Below are positions 1 through 6,506 of a DNA stretch of 28,232 bases, piece by piece. The position numbers and the translations under genes are program-made. The stretch is from the NCBI GenBank assembly GCA_016180765.1, contig JACPAP010000132.1:1-28232 (forward strand), given 5' to 3'. The notes below the pieces were generated by a model that worked only from the letters and a program-made list of their open reading frames with translations, did no database searches and was not told the origin of the DNA. Positions within the stretch are counted from its first letter, which is position 1; each line of letters starts with the position of its first letter. The DNA comes from Gemmatimonadota bacterium. GTDB lineage: Bacteria; Gemmatimonadota; Gemmatimonadetes; Gemmatimonadales; GWC2-71-9.

Positions 1-165
1 GGCAGAAGCGGCAGAGGGTACGGCGGGGGGTCCGGCCAACAGCGCTTCGATGGACGGGGATCCCAGGCCGAGCGTCGCAACCAATCGATCGTATCGCTGG
101 TAGCTGCCTACCAGGCCGGGCCCCTCGTCTGCCGCCACTGCCGCTCCTGCCGCCACTGCGGCCCC
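1..165. repeat. GGCGGCAG-word inverted repeat, in frame, cut by window edge
   Basis: The left arm begins at or before base 1 (GGCAGAAGCGGCAG). The opposite arm lies around 129-159, whose complement reads as GGCGGCAG/GAGCGGCAG words. Bases 138-159 (complement) are identical over 22 nt to 11745-11766, more than 11 kb away. Both copies are inside coding regions and encode Ala/Gly-rich stretches. Because the left arm runs off the window, the full extent cannot be seen. Confidence 0.6.
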
Positions 166-1473
166 AATTGGCCGCGCTACCGGCGCTGACGGCGCGGGTG
201 GGCGGTGTGGTGTGGCGGGCGTGGGGCGCGCCGCCGGCGCGGCGGCCGCCGCCGCAGCCGCCCCCCGAAGCGCCGCCGTGACGGCTGCCAAGCGCGGCGC
301 CATCGCCATGTCGCTCTCGGTCGCGGCCCCGCTGAGGATGGCCCCGGCGTCCCGGATGTGGCGCGCGAAGTTCTTGGTGTCATGCAGGGCGCTGCCGCGT
401 GCCACCGCCTCGCGGGCGGCCTGCGCAAACTCGCCCAGCGCCGTGCCCAGTGGGCCTGAGCCGGCGGTGGCCAGCGAATGGAAGGTGCCCACCAGCGCGT
501 GCACTCGGAGCTCGCGTTGCACGGACGACAGGGCCCGCTCCAGCGCGTCGGCCGCCTGGCGCAGGTGCTCCCCGTGGGACACCAGCTCCAGATTCCCCAG
601 CTTGGCCCCCCGCGCCGGTGGCACACCCTGCTTGACGACACGCGGCCCCGCGTCGTCGTAGCACAGCGATTCGATCGGCACCACCTCGCCGGCGAGACCG
701 AGCAGGCTTCCCAGGCGCCGGGTGAACTCCTGCGCCTCGGGAGCTTCCGGGTTGGCCTGGCCCTTGGCGCCGATCTCCTGCGCGGTCCTCGATACCGCCC
801 GGGCCGCTGCCCGGAACAGGTCCGCGGCGGACGGACCCGCTTCCTTGCGCGCCACCAGCTCGGCAATGCCTCGGTCAATCCCGTCCAGCAGGTCCGGCAG
901 GGGAGGGTGATCGGCGAGGCCCGCGATCCCCCGAAGCGGCTGCATGGTCCGGAGCACCACCTGGAGCGGATGGAGGCTTTGCGGGCTTTGCTGCAGCGCC
1001 GTGGCGGCTTGGTCCAGGGCGCTTGCCAGGCCCGCGCCCTGTTGTGCGATGATGGCGCGCTGCCCGGGTTGGGTCGCTTTGGCCGGCGCTGCCGGCGGGG
1101 GCGCGCCCCCGGTGGCGGCCTGGAGCGTGGCGGCGATCTGGTTGGCCTTCTGGGTGTCCGCGTCGGACCAGGTGGTCGCCTTGCGGGCCAGGATCTTGAG
1201 GTCGTCCACGGCGCGGACGGCGAGCTGCTTGGTGGCGGCGTCCCACGCGCGGCTCCGATCGTGCACGGAGCGCGCCAGCCGCTCCAGGCCGGCCGCGGCT
1301 TGGGCGAAGGCCTGCTGGTTCGCCATCAGGGCCGACCCCCGGAGCGCCCGGGTCAGCCGCACGAACTCCTCCCGGTCTGGTTCGGGCGTCTTGGACACCG
1401 CGGCGTCGAGGCGTTCGAGGTAATCGCCCGCCTCCATGGCGAAGAACTGGGTCAAACCCATCTGCTCAGGCAT
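1..1473 (-). CDS. HPt-domain-like signalling protein, 3' end outside the window
   Basis: The minus strand is open from an ATG at 1473 to the window edge (491 codons, no stop), so the protein is C-terminally incomplete. Residues about 5-75 read like a histidine phosphotransfer (HPt, CheA P1-like) helix bundle: FFAMEAGDYLERLD, then RALRGSALMANQ, then a helix rich in Ala and Leu. The second block aligns with the canonical HTLKGSA motif, but the phospho-accepting His is replaced by Arg, so phosphotransfer at this site is unlikely. Later parts are helical (QAADALERALSSVQREL and similar) and joined by Ala/Pro linkers. The last visible linker is encoded by a GGCGGCAG-type repeat. It lies 73 nt downstream of pdxJ on the same strand, so co-transcription is possible. 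Start choice: ATG 1473 follows TGGGAATA; Met5 (1461) is an alternative. The HPt assignment is from motif resemblance only. Confidence 0.72.
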   Translation of the reverse strand, partial: MPEQMGLTQFFAMEAGDYLERLDAAVSKTPEPDREEFVRLTRALRGSALMANQQAFAQAAAGLERLARSVHDRSRAWDAATKQLAVRAVDDLKILARKATTWSDADTQKANQIAATLQAATGGAPPPAAPAKATQPGQRAIIAQQGAGLASALDQAATALQQSPQSLHPLQVVLRTMQPLRGIAGLADHPPLPDLLDGIDRGIAELVARKEAGPSAADLFRAAARAVSRTAQEIGAKGQANPEAPEAQEFTRRLGSLLGLAGEVVPIESLCYDDAGPRVVKQGVPPARGAKLGNLELVSHGEHLRQAADALERALSSVQRELRVHALVGTFHSLATAGSGPLGTALGEFAQAAREAVARGSALHDTKNFARHIRDAGAILSGAATESDMAMAPRLAAVTAALRGAAAAAAAAPAARPTPATPHRPPAPSAPVARPIGAAVAAGAAVAADEGPGLVGSYQRYDRLVATLGLGSPSIEALLAGPPAVPSAASA

Positions 1474-1546
1474 TATTCCCAGACTCTCCAGGCATCGTTC
1501 CGCCGCCGCGCGTGGTTGGCTAAGCTACGGTCCCACTGAGGGTTAG

Positions 1547-2272
1547 TCAACGCGGGGCGTCCACCAGCCCTCGCATCTCGCGCACCGCCTGCTCGATGCC
1601 CACAGCGATGGCCCGGCTCACGATGCTGTGTCCGATGTTCAACTCCTCGATCTCAGGAATCCCCGCCACGGCCTGGACGTTGTCGTAGGTGAGGCCGTGC
1701 CCGGCGTGCACCGCCAGGCCGACAGTTCGAGCGTGCGCCGCCGCCCGCTTCAGACGGTCCAGCTCGCGGGCGGACTCCCGGTAGGTGTGGGAGTACTCCC
1801 CCGTGTGCAGCTCCACGGCCTCCACCCCTAAGGCTTTGGCCCGGTCGATCACGGCTGGATCGGGATTGATGAATAGCGAGATCCGGATACCGGCGGCCTT
1901 GAGCCGGGCGATCGACTCGGCCAGTCTGGGGTCGGCGCGGATCGCGGGGGAGGTCAGATCCAGGCCGCCTTCGGTGGTGATTTCCTCCCGCCGCTCCGGG
2001 ACGAAGGTGGCCTGATGCGGCACCAGCCGAGTAGCGAGGGCCACGATGTCCGGCGCGGTGGCGAGCTCGAGATTGAGCACGGTGCCAGCCCGCTCCCGCA
2101 GCCGCACCACGTCGTCGTCTCTGATGTGACGCCGGTCTTCGCGCAGGTGGACGGTGATGCCGTCCGCGCCGCCGCGCTCGCACAGGAGCGCGGCGGCGAC
2201 CGGATCGGGCTCCGCGGCGCGCCGTGCCTGCCGCACCGTGGCGACATGATCCACGTTGACGTAGAGCCGCAT
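1547..2272 (-). CDS. pdxJ: Pyridoxine 5'-phosphate synthase
   Basis: PdxJ condenses 1-deoxy-D-xylulose 5-phosphate with 3-amino-2-oxopropyl phosphate to give pyridoxine 5'-phosphate, the last step of DXP-dependent vitamin B6 synthesis, in the cytoplasm. The 241-residue product matches the usual family length and carries the family blocks: N-terminal NVDHVATVRQARR, then PDPVAAA and GADGITVHLREDRRHI, a central ELHTGEYSH, and a C-terminal HAGHGLTYDN followed by EELNIGHSIV. I chose ATG 2272 (MRLYVNVDH) because family members begin here. A longer reading to 2326 would start inside the inverted repeat at 2306-2391 and adds 18 residues that do not look like PdxJ. The gene is divergent from the lipoprotein gene at 2398, and the 125-nt gap between them is mostly that inverted repeat. 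Confidence 0.96.
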   Translation of the reverse strand: MRLYVNVDHVATVRQARRAAEPDPVAAALLCERGGADGITVHLREDRRHIRDDDVVRLRERAGTVLNLELATAPDIVALATRLVPHQATFVPERREEITTEGGLDLTSPAIRADPRLAESIARLKAAGIRISLFINPDPAVIDRAKALGVEAVELHTGEYSHTYRESARELDRLKRAAAHARTVGLAVHAGHGLTYDNVQAVAGIPEIEELNIGHSIVSRAIAVGIEQAVREMRGLVDAPR

Positions 2273-2305
2273 GCTTGTCTTGCCCACGGTATCGGAACCG
2301 TTTAC

Positions 2306-2391
2306 GTTCGACGCGTGCCGTTCCAACCGGATCTAGCCATGATGCGCCCAGTGTGGGAGCTGGCCCTTTGTTGGAACGGCACGCGTTGAAC
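2306..2391. repeat. Inverted repeat, CCGTTCCAAC family, copy 1
   Basis: Arms 2306-2327 and 2370-2391 are 22 nt each and complementary with one mismatch; the core is ACGCGTGCCGTTCCAAC. The loop is 42 nt. The element fills most of the gap between divergent pdxJ and the lipoprotein gene, so it may overlap their promoters. Related arms recur at 3331-3397, 4902-4972 and 7490-7572, but the loops share no obvious similarity. Confidence 0.88.
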
Positions 2392-2397
2392 TTCACG

Positions 2398-2922
2398 ATG
2401 ACGCCAGGCCAGACGCAAGGCTTCCGGGCTGGGCTGCTCGCGGCGGCCGCGCTGCTGCTTGTGGCATGCGGCGGCCCGCAGAGCGTAGCGGCGCCCGCGA
2501 GCCCTGAAGCGGCGGTCCGCGGCTTCTTGAACGCGGTCCGGGCCAACAGCCTGTTGGCGATGAGCGAAGTGTGGGGCTCGGCTCGCGGGCCGGCGCGGCG
2601 CTACATGAAGCGCGACGAGGTGGACCAGCGCCTCGCCGTCATCCGTGCCTATCTCGATCACGAGCGCTTCGAGATCTTGGAATCCCAGGCGGTGCTGCCC
2701 CCCGGCCCCGACGGGCGGCGCTCGTTGCAGGTGCGGCTGACCCGGAGAGGCTGCACGCCGGTCGTCCCGTTCACGGTGGTGCCGTACGGAGGTGGGTGGC
2801 TGGTGTCGGACATCGATCTCGCGGCGGCTGGCAACCCGCAGCGCAGATGCCCGCCGTCGTCGACCGGTCCCGGTTCCCGGGCCCCGGAACCCGGGACCCG
2901 GGGTCCGGGGTTTACTCGGTAA
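2398..2922 (+). CDS. Small predicted lipoprotein, function unknown
   Basis: The 174-residue product starts at ATG 2398. It has a hydrophobic stretch ending in a lipobox, LLLVACGG, so signal peptidase II cleavage and lipidation of Cys are predicted. The mature part (EAAVRGFLNAVRANSLLAMSEVWG, then a region with two beta-like strands ending in GGGWLVSDIDL) resembles small periplasmic domains of the NTF2-like/DUF4878 type, a weak impression only. The last 20-odd residues are rich in Pro, Gly and Arg and are encoded by a CCGGGTCCC-word hairpin, so the original C-terminus was probably shorter. The stop codon overlaps the stop of the convergent epimerase gene by 11 nt. A longer frame starting at 2275 would run through the inverted repeat and is rejected. 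I do not recognise a specific function. Confidence 0.75.
   Translation: MTPGQTQGFRAGLLAAAALLLVACGGPQSVAAPASPEAAVRGFLNAVRANSLLAMSEVWGSARGPARRYMKRDEVDQRLAVIRAYLDHERFEILESQAVLPPGPDGRRSLQVRLTRRGCTPVVPFTVVPYGGGWLVSDIDLAAAGNPQRRCPPSSTGPGSRAPEPGTRGPGFTR
2866..2898. repeat. CCGGGTCCC-word hairpin at a convergent junction
   Basis: Arms 2866-2880 and 2884-2898 are 15 nt, complementary with two mismatches, and separated by 3 nt. A further CGGGGTCCGGGG block follows to 2910. The hairpin lies inside the 3' end of the lipoprotein gene and just beyond the end of the convergent epimerase gene. It could act as a bidirectional terminator, but there is no T-tract on either side. Confidence 0.72.
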
Positions 2923-3310
2923 GCTCGAGCAAGATGCCGGCCGTGGATTTCGGGTGCAGGAAGGCCACGCGATGCCCACCGGCGCCGGCGCGAGGCCGCT
3001 CGTCCACCAGCCGGTACCCATGGGTGCGGCATCGGACCAGCGCCTCGTCCAGGTTTGGGACCCGGAAGCAGATGTGGTGGATCGCCGGGCCGCGCCGGGC
3101 GAGGAACTTGGCGACCGGGCTCTCCGGGGTCTCGGGGACCAGCAGCTCCACGGCGGTTTCGCCGAACGGCAGCGAAACGATGGTGGCTCCGTCCGCGGAT
3201 TCCGCCGGCGTGGGCTCGACGCCCAGCACCTCGCGGTAGAAGGCCACGGCAGCCGCCAGGTCGCTGACGGCGACGCCGATGTGGCGGACCACGGGTCCCC
3301 GATCGGTCAC
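2912..3310 (-). CDS. mce: Methylmalonyl-CoA epimerase (VOC superfamily)
   Basis: The 132-residue product is a two-module vicinal oxygen chelate (glyoxalase-fold) protein. It matches methylmalonyl-CoA epimerase, which interconverts the (S)- and (R)-methylmalonyl-CoA isomers in propionate and branched-chain degradation. Visible blocks are HIGVAVSDLAAAVAFYREVLG, with the first metal His, then LVPETPESPVAKFL, then GPAIHHICFRV with the second metal His pair, and KSTAGILLELTE with the metal Glu near the C-terminus. The start is a GTG at 3310 (VTDRGPVVRHIG); no ATG lies closer, and this gives the normal family length. It is divergent from trxA across a 118-nt gap that holds another CCGTTCCAAC inverted repeat. 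No mutase or carboxylase gene is nearby, so the pathway link is from the family. Confidence 0.9.
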   Translation of the reverse strand: MTDRGPVVRHIGVAVSDLAAAVAFYREVLGVEPTPAESADGATIVSLPFGETAVELLVPETPESPVAKFLARRGPAIHHICFRVPNLDEALVRCRTHGYRLVDERPRAGAGGHRVAFLHPKSTAGILLELTE

Positions 3311-3330
3311 GGCGACTCCACGAGCGGTGG

Positions 3331-3397
3331 ACCCCGTTCCAACCCGTGGGCCGGCTGGAACGTCTCCGGATTGGTCCCAAGAAGGTTGGAACGGGGT
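3331..3397. repeat. Inverted repeat, CCGTTCCAAC family, copy 2
   Basis: Arms 3331-3344 and 3384-3397 are 14 nt and perfectly complementary (ACCCCGTTCCAACC); the loop is 39 nt. It lies in the divergent gap between mce (start 3310) and trxA (start 3429), where promoters for both are expected. The arm core matches copies 1, 3 and 4; the loop does not. Confidence 0.85.
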
Positions 3398-3428
3398 GGA
3401 GCCGCAACATAATGTGAGGGAGTGAAAC

Positions 3429-3761
3429 ATGGCAGTCGCAGATCTCATACACGTGACGGACAACGATTTCGCGCAGGAGATCGAGCAGCACCAGGGTGTG
3501 GCGATGGTGGATTTCTGGGCCACTTGGTGCGGGCCCTGCCAGATGGTGGCGCCCATCGTCCAGCAGATCGCCAAGGAATACGACGGGAAGGTGAAGGTGG
3601 CCAAGCTGGACGTGGACGAGAACCAGCACGTCACCATGCGCTTCAACGTCCGGTCGATCCCCAGCATCCTGTTCTTCAAAGACGGCAAGCACGTCGAGAC
3701 AGTGGTCGGGGCCGTTCCGAAAGCGTATCTTGTGGAGAAGCTCGCCAGGCACCTGCCTTAG
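3429..3761 (+). CDS. trxA: Thioredoxin
   Basis: The 110-residue protein is a single-domain cytoplasmic thioredoxin that reduces protein disulfides. It carries the active site FWATWCGPCQMVAP, the following KLDVDENQ, and the cis-proline loop RSIPSILFFKDG, all in the normal order. Length and motifs are fully typical. The ATG at 3429 follows a good ribosome-binding site, GAGGGAG, at 3416-3422. The stop at 3759-3761 is followed after five bases by the left arm of a long GATTGCG-type inverted repeat, so the mRNA 3' end probably carries that hairpin. Its partner thioredoxin reductase is not in the window. Confidence 0.97.
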   Translation: MAVADLIHVTDNDFAQEIEQHQGVAMVDFWATWCGPCQMVAPIVQQIAKEYDGKVKVAKLDVDENQHVTMRFNVRSIPSILFFKDGKHVETVVGAVPKAYLVEKLARHLP

Positions 3762-3766
3762 GATTG

Positions 3767-3868
3767 CGGATTGCGAATTGCGGCATGCGGATTGGGCTGT
3801 GATGTCCGCACCGGTGTCCCGTAGGCGCGACCCCTGCACCCAATCCGCGATCCGCAATTCGCAATCCG
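3767..3868. repeat. Inverted repeat, GATTGCGAATTGCG family
   Basis: Arms 3767-3796 and 3839-3868 are 30 nt each and complementary at 27 positions; the arms consist of reiterated GGATTGCG/GAATTGCG words. The loop is 42 nt. The element takes up nearly all of the 122-nt gap between the trxA stop (3761) and the next start (3884). It has no T-tract and is much longer than a normal intrinsic terminator. Confidence 0.88.
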
Positions 3869-3883
3869 AAATGTGAGCCCCGT

Positions 3884-4900
3884 ATGCGGCTGAGCGCGGT
3901 CCGGCTGGCCGAGACCAAGGTCCGGCTCGCCGATCTCATGTTCCCCTCCCAGCGGGTGCAGATCCACCGCACACGCCTGGCGTTCATTCACCTGGAGAAC
4001 CTGCTCCACTTCGCCAAGATCGACCGGGATGGTCGGGTGGACGGCTATGTGGCCGCCTACCTGCCGGATTCGGTGGCCCTCCTGTTCTTCAAGTGCGGCG
4101 AGGTGGCGACGGCGGTGGCCTTCACCGAGGCCGGCCGCACCGTGGTGTCCATCGCCTCGGTGCTCCGCGACATGGAGCAGGAGATGGAGCGCGGCGAGCT
4201 GGCCTTCTGCGACGCGCCCATGGAGCAGCTCGCCTGGATGTACCACAGCTGCGCCAGTGCCCGGGAGCCTAAGCTGGTGGATGCCCAGAATCCGGAGACC
4301 ATTTTCCCGGCTCTCCAGCATGAGCGTTTCAGCGGCGTGCTGGAGCTGATCTCGAATGGGAAAGTGAGCTATTTCCAATTCGACGACGGGCGCTTCATCA
4401 ACGGGTATTTCAGCGGCAAGGCGGAGCAGGCCACCATCGCCCAGCACGTGGAGAGCCTGTTCCGGCCCGGGGCGGACGGGGCCCGGCCCCAGGTGGCGGC
4501 CTCGGTGTTCCGGCCCGACCGCGACCTGCCGGAGCAGGCGTCTCCGGCCATGATCCAGAGCTATCGGGAGCTGTTCTGGCGCATCCTCGCCGTGGCCGAG
4601 CAACAGGTTCCGGGCGAGGCCCACCCGCGCGGGGTCAAGCTGCGCGACGCCCTGGCGAAGGGGGCGGGGCCGCTCGGCGCCATCGGGGCCCCCTTGGACC
4701 AGGAGGCCGCGGAGGTCGTCGTTCGGCCGGATCAGTTGACGCAGGGCCTCGCGGATTGGACCCGACAGCTGCTGCAACAGCTGGAGATCATCGCGCCCGG
4801 CGTGGCGGCGACCATCGTGCGTGACGCGACCAAAGAACACCGCTTCGTGTTGCAGAAGGCCGGATTCTACCAGACGCTGCCCTGGAACGTGAGTTGGTGA
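3884..4900 (+). CDS. DUF4388/PATAN-like domain protein
   Basis: The 338-residue protein has no signal peptide or membrane segment, so it should be cytoplasmic. Residues about 149-178 (FSGVLELISNGKVSYFQFDDGRF and following) have the pattern of DUF4388/PATAN domains: a short helix, then two strands around 'GK..YF.FDDGR'. These domains occur in bacterial regulators related to PatA and gliding-motility signalling. An N-terminal half (residues 28-110) with DGRVDGYVAAYLPDSVALLFF may be a second, diverged copy of a similar fold. The C-terminal 120 residues are helical. The start ATG 3884 is 15 nt after the preceding inverted repeat, and the stop at 4898-4900 is immediately followed by the next one. 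Nothing in the neighbourhood gives a partner. The role in signalling is inferred from the domain resemblance alone. Confidence 0.72.
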   Translation: MRLSAVRLAETKVRLADLMFPSQRVQIHRTRLAFIHLENLLHFAKIDRDGRVDGYVAAYLPDSVALLFFKCGEVATAVAFTEAGRTVVSIASVLRDMEQEMERGELAFCDAPMEQLAWMYHSCASAREPKLVDAQNPETIFPALQHERFSGVLELISNGKVSYFQFDDGRFINGYFSGKAEQATIAQHVESLFRPGADGARPQVAASVFRPDRDLPEQASPAMIQSYRELFWRILAVAEQQVPGEAHPRGVKLRDALAKGAGPLGAIGAPLDQEAAEVVVRPDQLTQGLADWTRQLLQQLEIIAPGVAATIVRDATKEHRFVLQKAGFYQTLPWNVSW

Positions 4901-4901
4901 G

Positions 4902-4972
4902 TGCCGTTCCAACGTGTCGCGGCAAATTGCGGCGGGCAGGTCCCTCACTTCGCGGAACACGTTGGAACGGCA
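4902..4972. repeat. Inverted repeat, CCGTTCCAAC family, copy 3, exactly filling a gene gap
   Basis: Arms 4902-4917 and 4957-4972 are 16 nt and perfectly complementary (TGCCGTTCCAACGTGT); the loop is 39 nt. The upstream stop codon ends at 4900 and the rsmI ATG begins at 4972, so the element is the whole intergenic region and its last base is the A of the start codon. The 5' side of the rsmI start is therefore made of element sequence (TTGGAACGGC). Confidence 0.9.
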
Positions 4973-5823
4973 TGAGTCGGGGGACGCTGTACGTCGTCGC
5001 CACCCCGTTGGGCAATCTTGCCGATCTCTCCGAGCGCGCCCGCGATGTGTTGCGCTCGGTCGAACTGGTAGCCGCCGAAGACACCCGCCGCAGCCGCACG
5101 CTGCTCCACCACGCGGGCGCCGGCGCCCGCCTGGTGAGTGTGCACGCCCACGCGCCGGCCGGCCATACGGCCAAGGTGCTCTCGGCGCTGGCCGCCGGGA
5201 GCGCGGTCGCGCTGCTCACGGATGCCGGGACGCCCGGGATCAGCGACCCGGGCGCCGAGCTGGTGCGCCAGGCCCGGGCCGCGGGCGCTTCGGTGGTGGT
5301 GGTTCCCGGTCCGACCGCGGTGGCGGCGGCGCTCAGCATCTCGGGGTTGCCGGCCGATCGCTATACGTTCGTGGGCTTTCTCCCGCGCGCGGGCGCGGCG
5401 CGACGCCGCCTGCTCCAGCAGATCGCCGCGAGCGAGTGGACGGTGGTGGTGTTTGAGGCCCCCCATCGGACGGCCAAGCTGCTGGAGGACCTGGCCGCGA
5501 TCCTCACCGCCGAGCGGCCCGCCGCGGTCGCCCGCGAGCTGACCAAAGTGCATGAGGAATGTCGCACCGGGACCCTGGGGGAACTGGCGGGTTACTACCG
5601 GGAGAACCCTCCGCGCGGTGAGGTGACCGTGATGGTCGCGGGCCGGACGCGGGCCCCGTCGTTCGCCGATCCGGCAACCGCGCGCGCGCGTGCCCGGGCG
5701 CTGCTGGCGGAAGGCCTGAGTCGCAAGGATGTCGCCGGCCGGCTGGTGCGGGAGCTGGGTATCCCGCGGAACGAGGCCTACCGAATCGTCGCCACCAACG
5801 GAAGCGGGAAACCGGAAACGTGA
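4972..5823 (+). CDS. rsmI: 16S rRNA (cytidine(1402)-2'-O)-methyltransferase
   Basis: RsmI methylates the 2'-O of C1402 in the 30S decoding centre using SAM. The 283-residue product has the family order: YVVATPLGNLADLSERA, AEDTRRSRTLLHH, LLTDAGTPGISDPG, VVPGPTAVAAALSISGLP with FVGFLP, then VVFEAPHRT, AVARELTKVHEE and a C-terminal helical LSRKDVAGRLVRELG. The start MSRGTLY (ATG 4972) is at the family position; the 26 extra codons of the longer frame are read from the inverted repeat and are rejected. The only Shine-Dalgarno-like bases, GGAA, belong to that repeat. The 3' end is written in reiterated GGGAAAC words, and its TGA overlaps the GTG start of the next gene (GTGA). Confidence 0.95.
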   Translation: MSRGTLYVVATPLGNLADLSERARDVLRSVELVAAEDTRRSRTLLHHAGAGARLVSVHAHAPAGHTAKVLSALAAGSAVALLTDAGTPGISDPGAELVRQARAAGASVVVVPGPTAVAAALSISGLPADRYTFVGFLPRAGAARRRLLQQIAASEWTVVVFEAPHRTAKLLEDLAAILTAERPAAVARELTKVHEECRTGTLGELAGYYRENPPRGEVTVMVAGRTRAPSFADPATARARARALLAEGLSRKDVAGRLVRELGIPRNEAYRIVATNGSGKPET

Positions 5824-5836
5824 AACGGGAAACGGG
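5800..5836. repeat. GGGAAAC-word tract across the rsmI stop
   Basis: The tract reiterates GGAAGC/GGGAAAC/GGAAACG words and spans the rsmI stop and the start of the DUF4159 gene. It encodes the last residues of RsmI in one frame and the first residues (KRETG) of the next protein in another. I found no opposite arm nearby, so it may be half of a hairpin or a solo arm of the same kind of word repeat seen elsewhere in the window. Confidence 0.5.
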
Positions 5837-6506
5837 CCGGAGGCATGCCTGCTTCGCTGCGCTGGTGATCGCTGCTTGGCTCGTGCCGAGCCCCAGCAGC
5901 GAGCGGGCGCTGCTCACCATCGGGCGGCTGCACTATGATGGGGGCGGCGACTGGTACGCTAACCCCTCGAGCCTCCCCAATCTGCTGGCCGCGATTCGCG
6001 AGCGGACCGCGTTGCCGGTGGCCGCGCGGGAGCGGGTGGTCACGCTGGACGGTCCCGACGTGTGGGAAGCGCCGTACCTCTACCTGACCGGGCACGGGAA
6101 CGTGCGGTTCACGGACGCTCAGGTCGGGACCCTGCGCCGGTATCTCGAGGCGGGCGGATTCCTCCACGCGGACGACAACTACGGGATGGATCAGTCGTTT
6201 CGCCGGGAGATCGCCCGCGTATTTCCGGACCGGCCGCTGGTCGAGGTGCCGCTGGATCACCCCATCTACCACGTCGTGTACGACTTCCCCCGCGGCATCC
6301 CCAAGATTCACGAGCACGATGGCTTGCCGGCGCAGGGGTTCGGGGTGTTCGTAGGGAACCGTCTGGCGGTGTATTACTCATATCAGTCGGATTTAGGGGA
6401 CGGCTGGGAGGATTCCGAGGTTCACCACGATCCCCAACCGGTCCGGGAGCAGGCGCTGCGCATGGGCGTGAACCTCTTCGTGTACGCGACGACGGCGGTG
6501 CCATGA
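5820..6506 (+). CDS. DUF4159 family exported protein
   Basis: The 228-residue protein begins with a short basic N-terminus and a hydrophobic stretch (FAALVIAAWLVPSP), a probable signal peptide. The mature part matches DUF4159: LTIGRLHYDGGGDWY, then APYLYLTGHGNVRFT, RYLEAGGFLHADD.YG, FPDRPLVEVPLDHPIYH, and the C-terminal VYYSYQSDLGDGWED. DUF4159 has a flavodoxin/ThuA-like look and an unknown biochemical role; it is known from clusters with MoxR-DUF58-VWA-type genes and large membrane proteins. The GTG start at 5820 overlaps the rsmI stop; a start a few codons later is possible because the first codons come from a repeat tract. The stop overlaps the next gene's start as ATGA, so translation is probably coupled to the DUF4175-like gene. 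Confidence 0.85.
   Translation: MKRETGRRHACFAALVIAAWLVPSPSSERALLTIGRLHYDGGGDWYANPSSLPNLLAAIRERTALPVAARERVVTLDGPDVWEAPYLYLTGHGNVRFTDAQVGTLRRYLEAGGFLHADDNYGMDQSFRREIARVFPDRPLVEVPLDHPIYHVVYDFPRGIPKIHEHDGLPAQGFGVFVGNRLAVYYSYQSDLGDGWEDSEVHHDPQPVREQALRMGVNLFVYATTAVP

Noticed and set aside
478..1539. 353-codon plus-strand frame opposite the first gene
   Set aside because: It is the GC-rich shadow of the minus-strand HPt-like gene; the product has no recognisable domain and is Arg/Gly/His-rich.
3767..3868. Reiterated GATTGCG words as a CRISPR array
   Set aside because: There are only two opposed arms, no regular spacers, and no cas genes.
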